From IMG/VR virus record IMGVR_UViG_3300044638_006148, positions 1-63,296 of that record: a stretch of DNA of 63,296 nt; one strand, 5' to 3'. Both the position numbers and the translations under genes were made by a program. Below are positions 35,623-45,024 of this stretch, one piece after another (position 1 is the first letter of the stretch; the number at the start of each line of letters is the position of its first letter). The notes below the pieces were generated by a model, which saw only the letters and a program-made list of their open reading frames with translations, did no database searches and was not told the origin of the DNA. The stretch comes from a virus.

Positions 35623-36186
35623 ATGGCGTGTAACTACTTTCAAATAATAAATTACAATAGTATTGAAGAAGGATACTATAGATATACTGGATGTACAGGT
35701 ACTATAAGTGTTGGGTCAATTCAACCTTTAGATACCCAATTTGTATGTGCCGAACAAGTAGTTCAAGAAAGTTACAGTGGACCGTTGAGTATAACTAATA
35801 TAGGATTATGTCCGAGTACAACACCAACACCTACAATAACTCCGACTGTAACTCCGACGGTAAGTCTATCTGCAACACCTATTACGCAAACTCCAACACC
35901 AACCAATACGGTAACACCTTCAGTTACACCATCACCAATTTATGAAAGAAATTTACGTGCCGGTGGGTGGTATCAGAATGTTTGTCAATCTGTTAATCAA
36001 ATTGCCAATCCTGCAAACGTTAAAGTATTCACCACAATTCCTTTTAACGAACTAGAAGTTGGTGATAGCATATATGGAAATAGAGAATTAACAATTCCGC
36101 CAGTAGGTAATTTCTTCACTTTTTCTGACGGTGCTATATTTGTTCAATTAAGTGGAACTTTGATAATAAATAAAGGTGTATGTTAA
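35623..36186 (+). CDS. Short fibre protein with PT stalk
   Basis: 187 residues, starting one base after the previous stop. Residues 1-65 are a small head with Cys at four positions (MACNYFQIINYN, YTGCTG, FVCAEQ), residues about 66-105 a Pro-Thr stalk, and the rest a compact domain (YERNLRAGGWYQNVCQSV ... VQLSGTLIINKGVC). Related in layout to 36217, 52801 and 54200. Function unknown. Confidence 0.6.
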   Translation: MACNYFQIINYNSIEEGYYRYTGCTGTISVGSIQPLDTQFVCAEQVVQESYSGPLSITNIGLCPSTTPTPTITPTVTPTVSLSATPITQTPTPTNTVTPSVTPSPIYERNLRAGGWYQNVCQSVNQIANPANVKVFTTIPFNELEVGDSIYGNRELTIPPVGNFFTFSDGAIFVQLSGTLIINKGVC

Positions 36187-36216
36187 TGGAATATTCATTA
36201 TAAAGTATATATAGAT

Positions 36217-37251
36217 ATGGCAATTGGAGTTAAAATAATGAGTGTTAATTTGAGTGGTTTTACTACCAATGTTACATATCTGCCTGAATCTGGAGGAACA
36301 ATTGATTTGGGAACACAAGTGTTTCCATTTGATTATTTATCAGATTATTATTGGGGAACTTACAATTGTTACGTACCTACTTATGCCACCGTATATTCCA
36401 TTCAAGTTATTGCTCCTACACCTACTCCAACTGTTACACCAACACTAACACCAGGATTGACTCCAACTGCAACGGAAACGCCAACACAAACGCCAACCAA
36501 TACAGCTACTCCTACAAATACCCAAACTTCTACACCAACAAATACTAGTACACCAGGATTTACTCCTACACAAACTCCAACAAATACTGCAACACCTACA
36601 AATACGAAAACACCTACTTCGACAACCACTCCAACACCAACACCAACAAATCTACCGTTCAGTGCATTTATCTTCCCTGAACCATTGGATTCGGTATCTC
36701 AAGCACAGTTGGGTCAATATATGTTTAATAATGGTTCAAGCTGGTATGGTTTCGGTAACAGTGGTGGTGTTCCAAGTACTGTAGATTATGCAAATAATAT
36801 GTTAATTTATTCGCAATTCTCAGGATGGACTGGAGGAAACGGAAACTTCATTACTAATGTGACATATTTGAATGGATCGATTAGACAATTACCGGGTTCA
36901 GGAGTTGATAGTTTTGGTTGTGTACAAAACCAATATACATTTGGAACGATTGAAGTTAATACAACAGAAATAAATCCAACAATTCAATACAATTATACCA
37001 TTTGGATTCCACTTGCAGGTGTTGGTGGAAGTTTAACAAATATGACGGTTGATATTGGACAGGCAACACCTTGTAGTAATACAGATTTGGATGGTATCAT
37101 TCCAGATCCGACTTTATCCGTACTAAATGTAACGGTACCATCAGGTCGAATATTACCAGCTGGTGTATATAGAGTTCTTTGGAACTTCACAATGCCTCAG
37201 TCGTTCCCATTAACATCTTCGATTTATTTCAAGGGGGAGAGTAAAGAATAA
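36217..37251 (+). CDS. Fibre protein with PT stalk and beta-rich distal domain
   Basis: 344 residues. A head of about 65 residues, a stalk of Pro-Thr-Asn repeats (about 66-146) and a distal domain of about 200 residues, beta-rich ([40 protein letters not shown]). The distal part resembles a small beta-sandwich presented on a stalk. ATG 36217 follows an AT-rich stretch (AAGTATATATAGAT). No catalytic motif seen. Confidence 0.6.
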   Translation: MAIGVKIMSVNLSGFTTNVTYLPESGGTIDLGTQVFPFDYLSDYYWGTYNCYVPTYATVYSIQVIAPTPTPTVTPTLTPGLTPTATETPTQTPTNTATPTNTQTSTPTNTSTPGFTPTQTPTNTATPTNTKTPTSTTTPTPTPTNLPFSAFIFPEPLDSVSQAQLGQYMFNNGSSWYGFGNSGGVPSTVDYANNMLIYSQFSGWTGGNGNFITNVTYLNGSIRQLPGSGVDSFGCVQNQYTFGTIEVNTTEINPTIQYNYTIWIPLAGVGGSLTNMTVDIGQATPCSNTDLDGIIPDPTLSVLNVTVPSGRILPAGVYRVLWNFTMPQSFPLTSSIYFKGESKE

Positions 37252-37281
37252 AATTTAGGTAATTAATATATATAAGCACGT

Positions 37282-40200
37282 ATGTTTCCGTATAAAAATC
37301 CAACCACAAAATCTCAAAGTTCGTTAACAGTTTCTGTTCCAAGGAATGCCGTTTTCGGTAATACTTTTTCCATTTTGAATATAGGTGGGCACATGGAGGT
37401 ATGGAACTTGGATGATTTAGGACTAATTCTAACTGCTTCAACATATCCAGCACAGATTCAATTATCGGCGAATACCATTCCAATTAATTTTACAAGAGGA
37501 ACTGGAACTGCGTTTTCTCCTGATAGTGTAAGTTTAAATTCAGATAATATTTCTTCAGGTAGGAGAAGACTTGGTATGCAGGTGTTCGTTCAAGAAACTG
37601 GAAATGTTTATCAATACACAATTCCAAATTACGAGATATTATGGAATAATTTATCAGGATTGACTGGAAGTTCTGCGGTAACTCAATCAGGATATTCAAC
37701 AATAGTTAATAATTTATCACAGCCAGGAAGAAATTTTATTGCGGCTTGGACGGGATCTACAATCGAAGGTGTTAATGGTGTAACTACCGAAAACGCAAGA
37801 TGGAGAATATTCAAAGGTACGGATGTCCAAATTACGGGAGGTACATATTTTTCCGCGATTACAACTTTAGATTTATTTAATAGTACTGGCGGAACAATCT
37901 CAATATCGGGATTTAACGGAAGTGTAACAGGTGGAACATATGATTCAGAAACTGAAAGTTTAACGTTAAATAATAGTGACGGAACTGATGTTATAATTAC
38001 GGGAATCACTTCTGGAACAGGTTCCGCGCTATCTGTTGGAGACGGTGTGACAACCGTAAATCCTGTATCAGGTATCACGTTTAGTGGAGCGGTCGTTACT
38101 AATAGTGGTGAAGGTAATATTATTGTAAATATAACAGGGGCAACTGCTGGAACTAGTGGTACTGCTGGAACATCAGGTACGTCTGGAAGTAGTGGTACTG
38201 CTGGAACAACAGGTACGTCTGGAACATCAGGAACAAGTGGAACATCGGGAACAAGCGGTTTAACAGGTTCTTCAGGAACAAGTGGAACATCAGGAAGCAG
38301 TGGCAGTTCTGGTACAAACGGAACATCGGGAACAAGCGGTTTAACAGGTTCTTCAGGAACAAGTGGAACATCGGGGTTAAATGGTTCATCGGGTACAAGT
38401 GGAACATCAGGAAGCAGTGGCAGTTCTGGTACAACGGGAACATCCGGATCGAGTGCAACCTCAGGAACTTCAGGGACAAGTGGAACATCGGGGTTAAATG
38501 GCTCATCGGGTACGAGTGGAACCTCTGGAAATAGTGGTAGTTCTGGCACAACAGGAACATCGGGAAGTTCAGGTTTAAATGGATTATCAAATGCGTTTTT
38601 TAATTATCAAGCAAAAACCACTTTAACTACGGGAGACCCTCTTTCAGGATATTTGATATGGAACGCTACACAGAATATTGCGACACAAATAAACATAAGT
38701 GATACGGATAGTTATGGTGATAATATTGATATATTCCTAACAAATTTAGTATCAGGGACAACTATTACAATACAAGACCAATCAGACCATACAAAATATC
38801 AATCTTGGTTAATTGGATCTGTTGTTGACCAAACAACATATTGGGAAATTCCTGTATCATTAATAACATACACACACGGTTTTGGGGATAATGACCCAAT
38901 TCTTTTTATTATAACAACAACTCCATCAGGAACATCGGGTACTAGCGGACAATCTGGTACATCAGGAACTAGTGGTACAACAGGAACTAGTGGCACATCA
39001 GGAACTTCGGGAAGCAGTGGGACTAGTGGTACTTCAGGAACTAGTGGCACATCAGGAACTTCGGGAAGTAGTGGGACATCTGGTAGTAGTGGAACTACAG
39101 GTACTTCGGGAACATCTGGTAGTAGCGGAACTACAGGTACTTCGGGAAGCAGTGGAACTTTTGGAACTAGTGGTACTTCCGGTACAGACGGATCCTCAGG
39201 AACAAGTGGAACATCTGGCAGTAGTGGCACATCTGGATCGAGCGGTACTAGTGGTTCATCAGGAACTACAGGTACTTCAGGAACTGGTGGAATAGATGGT
39301 TCATCTGGAACAAGTGGTACAACAGGAACAAGTGGTACATCTGGAACAAGTGGTACAACAGGAACTTCGGGGAGCGGTGGAACTAGTGGTACTTCTGGAA
39401 TAGACGGATCCTCAGGAACAAGTGGGACATCTGGTAGTAGTGGCACTGCAGGTACTTCAGGGGTATCTCCTTCAGGTGATCCATTAGTAGAGATTGCCGT
39501 AAGTGGCCCTCAAAACAATGTAAATAAAACTTTTACTTTGGCCAGTACTCCTACAGGACTTACACAACAATTTTTCTTAAATGGGCAACTATTAATAGAA
39601 GGAGATGACTATACCCTTACGGGAGCAACTATTCAATTTGTTAGTAGTAGGCCTGCTCCTGATCCATCAGACAAGCTTATTTTTTATGGAAGTATAGGTT
39701 TGTCAGCTAGCACTTCTGGTACGTCTGGTACAAGTGGTACATCAGGTACAAGCGGAATTGATGGTACTTCAGGAACTAGTGGTGTTGGAGGTACTTCAGG
39801 AACTAGTGGGACTTCCGGTTCGAATGGTTCATCAGGAACTAGCGGAACAAGTGGTACGTCAGGGACTGATGGTTCTTCAGGTACAAGTGGAACTTCAGGA
39901 GGTGATGGGTCTTCGGGTACTAGTGGTACAAGTGGAACTGATGGTTCCTCAGGAACTAGTGGTACAACAGGAACTTCGGGGAGCAGTGGGACTAGTGGAA
40001 CATCAGGAACCGACGGGTCGTCTGGTACAAGTGGAACATCAGGTAGTAGCGGAACTACAGGTACGTCAGGAACAAGTGGAACTTCAGGTAGTTCTGGTAC
40101 ATCAGGTACTAGCGGAACTACAGGTACATCAGGTACTAGCGGTACAGATGGAACTTCAGGTACAACAGGAACTAGTGGAACTTCAGGAGTATCTCCTTCA

Positions 40201-42630
40201 GGAGACCCATTAGTAGAGATTGCAGTTAGTGGTACTCAAGACGGGGTAAATAAAACCTTTACATTAGCAAGTACTCCAACAGGAATTACACAACAATTTT
40301 TCTTGAACGGTCAATTACTTATCGAGGGAGATGACTACACCATAACAGGAACAACAATTCAATTTGTTAGTGGTAGTCCTGCACCTGAGCCATCAGATAA
40401 ACTTATTTTCTACGGAAGTATAGGTTTTACTTCAAGTAGTTCAGGTACATCAGGAACTAGTGGAACCTCAGGTACATCAGGTTCAAGTGGGACCTCAGGG
40501 ACTAGTGGAAGTTCGGGAACTAGCGGTACGGATGGTACTTCGGGAACATCAGGTACTAGTGGTACTTCAGGAACGAGTGGTACATCAGGTAGTAGCGGTA
40601 CAGACGGTACTTCAGGAACTAGCGGTAGTTCGGGAACTAGTGGTACGTCAGGAACAAGTGGAACCTCAGGTACAACACCTGTAAATCAAATCACAGGATT
40701 TGGAACGACTAATACCTTACCTAAATTCACGGGAAGTACGAGTATTGGAGACAGCACATTACAAGAAGTATCGGGTAATTTAGGATTAGGAATTACACCG
40801 AGTGCATGGGTAGGTGCAACAGGTTTTCAAGTTCAATATGCAACAGTCGAAGGACGATCCTCTTTACCATCTTTTGCGGAATACGGAGCTAATACTTTTT
40901 CAGATTCGGGAGTACGAAAATATATCGCTAGTGATTTTGCAAGTAGATATACTCAATTTCAAAGTAATCATTTTTGGTTTATCGCCCCTTCAGGAACGAC
41001 AGGTAATGCTATATCCTTTACCCAAGCGATGACCTTAACCGCTGCTGGTAGGTTGCTTATTAACACACCTACCGAATCAACATTCACGTTGGATGTTAAT
41101 GGAACAGGGAGGTTTAGTGGGGTTCTAAACGGTACTAGTGCTATATTTAGCTCAGATTTTTTAGCTAATGAAACAAGTAAAGTAGGAATTTCTTTTGCTA
41201 GTGGATTTGGTCAAATTAATTCTTGGGGAGCGAATACTTCCACTTATGGTGGTTTGAAATTTCAACTTAGTGCATCTAATGGTGGTACTATTAATGCATT
41301 AACACTTACTACAGGAACGGCAACTTTTTCAAATACCGAGACAACTTTAAACTTTAACCCGCAAACTAATCTATTAGCATCATATTACTATTTAAATTTT
41401 GGTGGAGGTTCTATAATGTATAGAAATAACACTGATATCTATTTTGGTTCAAATTCAAAATACGGTTCAGCAGGTACTACTGTAGCAAATTATACTTCTG
41501 CAAATGGTATGGGAATGATTACTATGGATGGTGGGCAATTAAACTATCAAGCAAATTTAACTTCTGTAAGTGCAGGAACTGCTTATGGGATGCCTGTAAG
41601 GTTTTCAATTACAGGTGATGGTAATGTCGGTATCAACACGGCTACTCCATTTACTAAACTTGAAGTAGTTGGTGGTAATAATCTACCACCATCAACTGGT
41701 ACACAAAATTATACAATTGCATTAAGAGACCCAACATCAATGGTAGCAGGAGTTGGTGGATCAATATTATTACAAGGTTTTAAAACATCAACAACTGCAA
41801 TTGGTAATTTTGCCTATATAGCAGGAAAAAAAGAAAACGGAACTGCGGGTAATGAAGCAGGTTTTTTATCTCTCGGAACATTTGATTCGAGTGGAATTCC
41901 AACCGAAAAAATGCGTATCACCTCAGGAGGTAACGTCTTAATTGGAACGACAACGGATGGCGGTTATAAACTATTTGTAAATGGTCAAAGTTATTTAGAT
42001 GGTTACAATTTTGCATCAAGTATTCAATATACTAGGGCCGCTAGTGATACGGTTAATCCTGCAGGTGGTAATGGAATTTTGGTTTTTGCTGGTGGAAATG
42101 CTCAAATGAGAATGAATACTTCTAATGTCATTAATTTTGACATGTATAATGGAGGTAGTCCTCACACTGCTTTACAAATTCGACAAAATGGAAATACAGT
42201 TAGAGTAAATTCACCAGATAATGGATTATCTCTTGCTCTAGCATTTGGAGGGGTGGAATATGGGTATATTGGATCAACTGGTTCGTTTAGTGGAGCTTTA
42301 TTAGGATATTCAGTAAATGGAGGATATGTTTATTTATCTGCTTCTTCCACTTGGGTTGCGGCATCCGATAGGAATAGAAAAAAGAATTTTGAAAGTTACA
42401 ACAAAGGACTTGCAGAAATTTGTAATCTACAACCTACACTATTTAACCTAAAAACTCAAAGTGATGATGAACCAAAAATAGCTGGTTTGATCGCACAAGA
42501 GGTTGGAGAGCACATCACAGAAGCATTTAGTGATGGAGAGTTTATTGGTATTGACTACAATGTTTTGACAGTAACAATTATAAATGCAATCAAAGAATTG
42601 AAACAAGAAATTGACTCACTAAAAAAATGA
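37282..42630 (+). CDS. Giant tail-fibre protein with GTS stalks and S74 chaperone
   Basis: 1782 residues. N-terminal domain about 1-290 (RRRLGMQVFVQETGNVYQYTI, a phage fibre attachment module), then four Gly-Thr-Ser tracts separated by folded modules, two of which are near-duplicates (39463-39699 and 40189-40425). A receptor-facing beta-helical region follows (about 1130-1690). The C-terminus is an S74 intramolecular chaperone with ASDRNRKKNF (Ser1695) as the autoprocessing serine; it trimerises the fibre and is then cut off. The end is LKQEIDSLKK, shorter than its paralogs, and a relic of the paralogous tail follows out of frame at 42649-42687. Confidence 0.78.
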   Translation: MFPYKNPTTKSQSSLTVSVPRNAVFGNTFSILNIGGHMEVWNLDDLGLILTASTYPAQIQLSANTIPINFTRGTGTAFSPDSVSLNSDNISSGRRRLGMQVFVQETGNVYQYTIPNYEILWNNLSGLTGSSAVTQSGYSTIVNNLSQPGRNFIAAWTGSTIEGVNGVTTENARWRIFKGTDVQITGGTYFSAITTLDLFNSTGGTISISGFNGSVTGGTYDSETESLTLNNSDGTDVIITGITSGTGSALSVGDGVTTVNPVSGITFSGAVVTNSGEGNIIVNITGATAGTSGTAGTSGTSGSSGTAGTTGTSGTSGTSGTSGTSGLTGSSGTSGTSGSSGSSGTNGTSGTSGLTGSSGTSGTSGLNGSSGTSGTSGSSGSSGTTGTSGSSATSGTSGTSGTSGLNGSSGTSGTSGNSGSSGTTGTSGSSGLNGLSNAFFNYQAKTTLTTGDPLSGYLIWNATQNIATQINISDTDSYGDNIDIFLTNLVSGTTITIQDQSDHTKYQSWLIGSVVDQTTYWEIPVSLITYTHGFGDNDPILFIITTTPSGTSGTSGQSGTSGTSGTTGTSGTSGTSGSSGTSGTSGTSGTSGTSGSSGTSGSSGTTGTSGTSGSSGTTGTSGSSGTFGTSGTSGTDGSSGTSGTSGSSGTSGSSGTSGSSGTTGTSGTGGIDGSSGTSGTTGTSGTSGTSGTTGTSGSGGTSGTSGIDGSSGTSGTSGSSGTAGTSGVSPSGDPLVEIAVSGPQNNVNKTFTLASTPTGLTQQFFLNGQLLIEGDDYTLTGATIQFVSSRPAPDPSDKLIFYGSIGLSASTSGTSGTSGTSGTSGIDGTSGTSGVGGTSGTSGTSGSNGSSGTSGTSGTSGTDGSSGTSGTSGGDGSSGTSGTSGTDGSSGTSGTTGTSGSSGTSGTSGTDGSSGTSGTSGSSGTTGTSGTSGTSGSSGTSGTSGTTGTSGTSGTDGTSGTTGTSGTSGVSPSGDPLVEIAVSGTQDGVNKTFTLASTPTGITQQFFLNGQLLIEGDDYTITGTTIQFVSGSPAPEPSDKLIFYGSIGFTSSSSGTSGTSGTSGTSGSSGTSGTSGSSGTSGTDGTSGTSGTSGTSGTSGTSGSSGTDGTSGTSGSSGTSGTSGTSGTSGTTPVNQITGFGTTNTLPKFTGSTSIGDSTLQEVSGNLGLGITPSAWVGATGFQVQYATVEGRSSLPSFAEYGANTFSDSGVRKYIASDFASRYTQFQSNHFWFIAPSGTTGNAISFTQAMTLTAAGRLLINTPTESTFTLDVNGTGRFSGVLNGTSAIFSSDFLANETSKVGISFASGFGQINSWGANTSTYGGLKFQLSASNGGTINALTLTTGTATFSNTETTLNFNPQTNLLASYYYLNFGGGSIMYRNNTDIYFGSNSKYGSAGTTVANYTSANGMGMITMDGGQLNYQANLTSVSAGTAYGMPVRFSITGDGNVGINTATPFTKLEVVGGNNLPPSTGTQNYTIALRDPTSMVAGVGGSILLQGFKTSTTAIGNFAYIAGKKENGTAGNEAGFLSLGTFDSSGIPTEKMRITSGGNVLIGTTTDGGYKLFVNGQSYLDGYNFASSIQYTRAASDTVNPAGGNGILVFAGGNAQMRMNTSNVINFDMYNGGSPHTALQIRQNGNTVRVNSPDNGLSLALAFGGVEYGYIGSTGSFSGALLGYSVNGGYVYLSASSTWVAASDRNRKKNFESYNKGLAEICNLQPTLFNLKTQSDDEPKIAGLIAQEVGEHITEAFSDGEFIGIDYNVLTVTIINAIKELKQEIDSLKK
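38150..38579 (+). repeat. Gly-Thr-Ser triplet tract A
   Basis: About 143 residues of GTS/GSS/GLT-type triplets in the 37282-42630 fibre. Three further tracts lie at 38926-39462, 39714-40188 and 40438-40673. Confidence 0.85.
38926..39462 (+). repeat. Gly-Thr-Ser triplet tract B
   Basis: Near-continuous Gly-x-Ser/Thr triplets; includes interruptions GIDG and GGIDG. ACTAGT is the dominant Thr-Ser codon pair. Confidence 0.85.
39463..39699 (+). repeat. 79-residue module, copy 1
   Basis: First copy of a beta-rich module (VSPSGDPLVEIAVSG to LIFYGSIG). The second copy at 40189-40425 is in frame and differs at a small minority of residues, so this is a recent internal duplication or gene-conversion pair. 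Confidence 0.85.
39714..40188 (+). repeat. Gly-Thr-Ser triplet tract C
   Basis: GTS triplets between the two copies of the 79-residue module. The number of triplets here would set the spacing of the modules. Confidence 0.85.
40189..40425 (+). repeat. 79-residue module, copy 2
   Basis: Second copy of the module at 39463-39699 (VSPSGDPLVEIAVSGTQ ... LIFYGSIG). Confidence 0.85.
40438..40673 (+). repeat. Gly-Thr-Ser triplet tract D
   Basis: Last triplet stalk before the beta-rich receptor-facing part of the fibre. Confidence 0.85.
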
Positions 42631-42648
42631 AGACGAACCAAAAACTAT

Positions 42649-42687
42649 GAATTAAAATCCATACTACAAAGAAACAATATAGTATAA
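42649..42687 (+). pseudogene. Relic of a paralogous S74 fibre C-terminus
   Basis: Just downstream of the fibre stop (TGA 42628-42630), 12 codons in a different frame spell ELKSILQRNNIV followed by TAA. This is identical to the C-terminal end of the fibre encoded at 45025-48924. The DNA also matches apart from a couple of bases. It indicates that the C-terminus of 37282-42630 was swapped or truncated by recombination or frameshift, leaving the old end behind. Confidence 0.75.
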
Positions 42688-42741
42688 AACTATTTAACAA
42701 TAAACTAAGAGCATAAACACCACAGAAAAAAGTTCCATAAA
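42688..42741 (+). promoter_or_regulatory. Shared 5' leader, copy 1
   Basis: Leader with the elements CTATTTA, AATAAACTAAG and GTTCCATAAA directly before ATG 42742. The same elements precede ATG 45025 and ATG 48981. The leader is better conserved than needed for translation alone, so it may hold a promoter, a ribosome-binding context or a recombination point. Confidence 0.55.
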
Positions 42742-44940
42742 ATGATTACACGTATAAGTTCATATTCTCGAATAAAAGGGGTTAGTGTTAGTAGTCCTTG
42801 TTTGGTGGCGACCATTGATTCGATTACTCTTAGCGGTACTCAGACTATAGATGGAGTTGTTGTTAATGTTGGAGATAGAGTATTGGTTAAGAATCAGAGT
42901 CCAGCATCAGCAAATGGAATTTATGTTGTAAGTGAAGGGGCGTGGTCTAGAGCGGTAGATATGTCTATTGATGAAGATGTATTTCAAGGACTTCAGACAT
43001 ACATTAATTCTGGTACCACCACAGGAGATAAAATTTTTATTTTAAATACTCCAAATCCTATTGTGTTGGGAACAACCAATTTGAATTTTGTGATATCTGT
43101 TGCTTCTGTTGGAAGTTCAGGTACGTCTGGTTCTTCTGGAACGTCTGGTACTAGTGGGACAAGTGGGACTTCAGGTAGTTCTGGAACTAGTGGTTCAAGT
43201 GGTACGTCAGGGACATCAGGTAGTAGCGGTACGTCAGGAAGTTCGGGTAGTTCTGGAACTAGTGGCACATCAGGAAGTTCAGGTAGTAGTGGAAGTTCGG
43301 GATCTAGTGGTTCAAGTGGTACGTCAGTAGCAGTATCAGGAACTACAAATACACTACCTAAATTTACAAGTTCTACAACTATAGGCAATAGTGCCGTTAC
43401 TGATGATGGAACAACAGTTACATTGGTTGGTAGAGCTTTAAGTGGTACAACGGCTACGTTTAGTGGTAGTGTAACGGCATCGGGAGATATTACTAGTTCA
43501 AATGGTAAATTTTTTGTGGTAAATACTTTTGGTTACTTTTTTGGAGGTAATGACAATTTGACTGGATGGCAAGGATCGAATGGTACACAAATCATTCAAG
43601 GATTTACTGGAGGAGGCGAAAAAATGCGTATCTTCTCTGATGGTAATGTTGCAATTCAAGCCGGAGGTACATTTACAAACAACGGAGCAAAGTTGCAGGT
43701 TAATGGCAACATAAGTATTAGTGGGAATAATTATCTTGATTTTGGTAATGGGGATTCACGCATAGTAAATACGGGTGGCATATTGTCCTTCCAAACATAT
43801 ACTATTGGGGATTTTGGGACTAGAATGACTATAACAGGCCCAGGTAATGTAGGCATAGGAACTGCTACAATAAATGCTTCATCTGGTTATAAGATGTTGA
43901 AGATAAATGGCGTAACAACAGGTGGTGAAATAGTTTTAGCGGGTGGTGAAGTTGAATATGGGTATATGTATGCAAGTTCAGGGGTTTTTGTAATTGATGC
44001 ACTTACCTCTAAGCCTATGAGATTTAGGGCAGGTGCTCAAAATAGAATGGAAATCACTTCGGGAGGCAATGTAGGCATAGGCACAACTAGTCCTACTGAA
44101 AGATTACATTTAGTAAATACTACAACAGGATTTGTAGGTTTAAGATTAGAAGGAAGTGAAACTTATGCAGGTACTGATTGGACTATTTATGCTTCATCTT
44201 CATCACCAAGTAGTGCGGATGATTTTTTAGGTTTTTATAATAATTCAACTGCTGACGGAGCAACGGCAGACTATAAATTAAGAATTTTTAAAAACGGCAA
44301 CGTAGGTATAGGCACGGCTAGTCCTACTACGAGGCTAGATGTTCGGGCTAGTGTTGCAGGAACAGTAGTAGAAGTAAGAAATGAAAGGAATGCTGCTTCT
44401 GGCGATTATGCATTCGTTACAGTTTTAGGTTCAAATGCAATAAATACAAATAGCTATCAATATATAGCAGGTACAATAGGCGGTGCTGATAGATTGTACA
44501 TTTATGGAAATGGTAACGTAGTAAATGTAAATAATTCTTATGGTTCTTTATCAGATATTAAACTGAAAGAGAATATCACAGATGCTTCACCTAAATTAAA
44601 TGACCTTCTAAAAGTCAAGGTAAGAAACTACAATTTAATTGGAGAAGATACTAAGCAAATCGGGGTAATTGCTCAAGAACTAGAAGAAGTATTCCCTGCA
44701 ATGATTGATGAATCCGAAGACTTCGAATATGTAGAAGTTCCTCAACTAAATGAAGAAGGAAACGAGATATTAAATGAGGAAGGCGAAATAGTAACTACCA
44801 AAGAAAGAGTAAGCAAAGGTACTACTACAAAATCCGTAAAATATTCAGTATTTGTACCTATGCTTATCAAATCCATCCAAGAACAACAATCCCAAATCCA
44901 AGAACTGAAAGCAGAAATTGAAATATTAAAACAATCATAA
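42742..44940 (+). CDS. Tail-fibre paralog 1 (GTS stalk, S74 chaperone)
   Basis: 732 residues. N-terminal domain of about 120 residues (GVSVSSPCLVATIDSITLSG, GDRVLVKNQSPASANGIYVV, FVISVAS) shared with the two following genes, which marks the virion-attachment end. A GTS stalk (43114-43326) leads to a beta-rich region. The C-terminal S74 chaperone begins SLSDIKLKENI (Ser604, the autocleavage residue) and ends in a coiled coil (IKSIQEQQSQIQELKAEIEIL). Distal part unlike its paralogs, so receptor range probably differs. Confidence 0.78.
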   Translation: MITRISSYSRIKGVSVSSPCLVATIDSITLSGTQTIDGVVVNVGDRVLVKNQSPASANGIYVVSEGAWSRAVDMSIDEDVFQGLQTYINSGTTTGDKIFILNTPNPIVLGTTNLNFVISVASVGSSGTSGSSGTSGTSGTSGTSGSSGTSGSSGTSGTSGSSGTSGSSGSSGTSGTSGSSGSSGSSGSSGSSGTSVAVSGTTNTLPKFTSSTTIGNSAVTDDGTTVTLVGRALSGTTATFSGSVTASGDITSSNGKFFVVNTFGYFFGGNDNLTGWQGSNGTQIIQGFTGGGEKMRIFSDGNVAIQAGGTFTNNGAKLQVNGNISISGNNYLDFGNGDSRIVNTGGILSFQTYTIGDFGTRMTITGPGNVGIGTATINASSGYKMLKINGVTTGGEIVLAGGEVEYGYMYASSGVFVIDALTSKPMRFRAGAQNRMEITSGGNVGIGTTSPTERLHLVNTTTGFVGLRLEGSETYAGTDWTIYASSSSPSSADDFLGFYNNSTADGATADYKLRIFKNGNVGIGTASPTTRLDVRASVAGTVVEVRNERNAASGDYAFVTVLGSNAINTNSYQYIAGTIGGADRLYIYGNGNVVNVNNSYGSLSDIKLKENITDASPKLNDLLKVKVRNYNLIGEDTKQIGVIAQELEEVFPAMIDESEDFEYVEVPQLNEEGNEILNEEGEIVTTKERVSKGTTTKSVKYSVFVPMLIKSIQEQQSQIQELKAEIEILKQS

Positions 44941-44950
44941 GAATATTTAT

Positions 44951-44958
44951 TATAAATA
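44951..44958 (+). promoter_or_regulatory. Candidate T4-type late promoter TATAAATA
   Basis: TATAAATA right after the stop of the first fibre paralog, 66 bases before ATG 45025. It would allow separate transcription of this fibre gene. Weak evidence beyond the match. Confidence 0.35.
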
Positions 44959-44971
44959 ATGAAACACAAAT

Positions 44972-45024
44972 CTATTTAATAATAAACTAAGGATAGTTTT
45001 TCAATACAAGCCAGGTTCCATAAA
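44972..45024 (+). promoter_or_regulatory. Shared 5' leader, copy 2
   Basis: CTATTTAATAATAAACTAAG and GTTCCATAAA preceding ATG 45025. Same elements as at 42688-42741 and 48926-48980. Confidence 0.55.

Noticed and set aside
37683-39446. Long antisense open frames reading Val-Pro-Leu/Asp-Val-Pro repeats opposite the GTS tracts (also near 43000, 49300)
   Set aside because: They are the reverse complement of the Gly-Thr-Ser codons, have no start context, and their periodicity is entirely explained by the sense gene.
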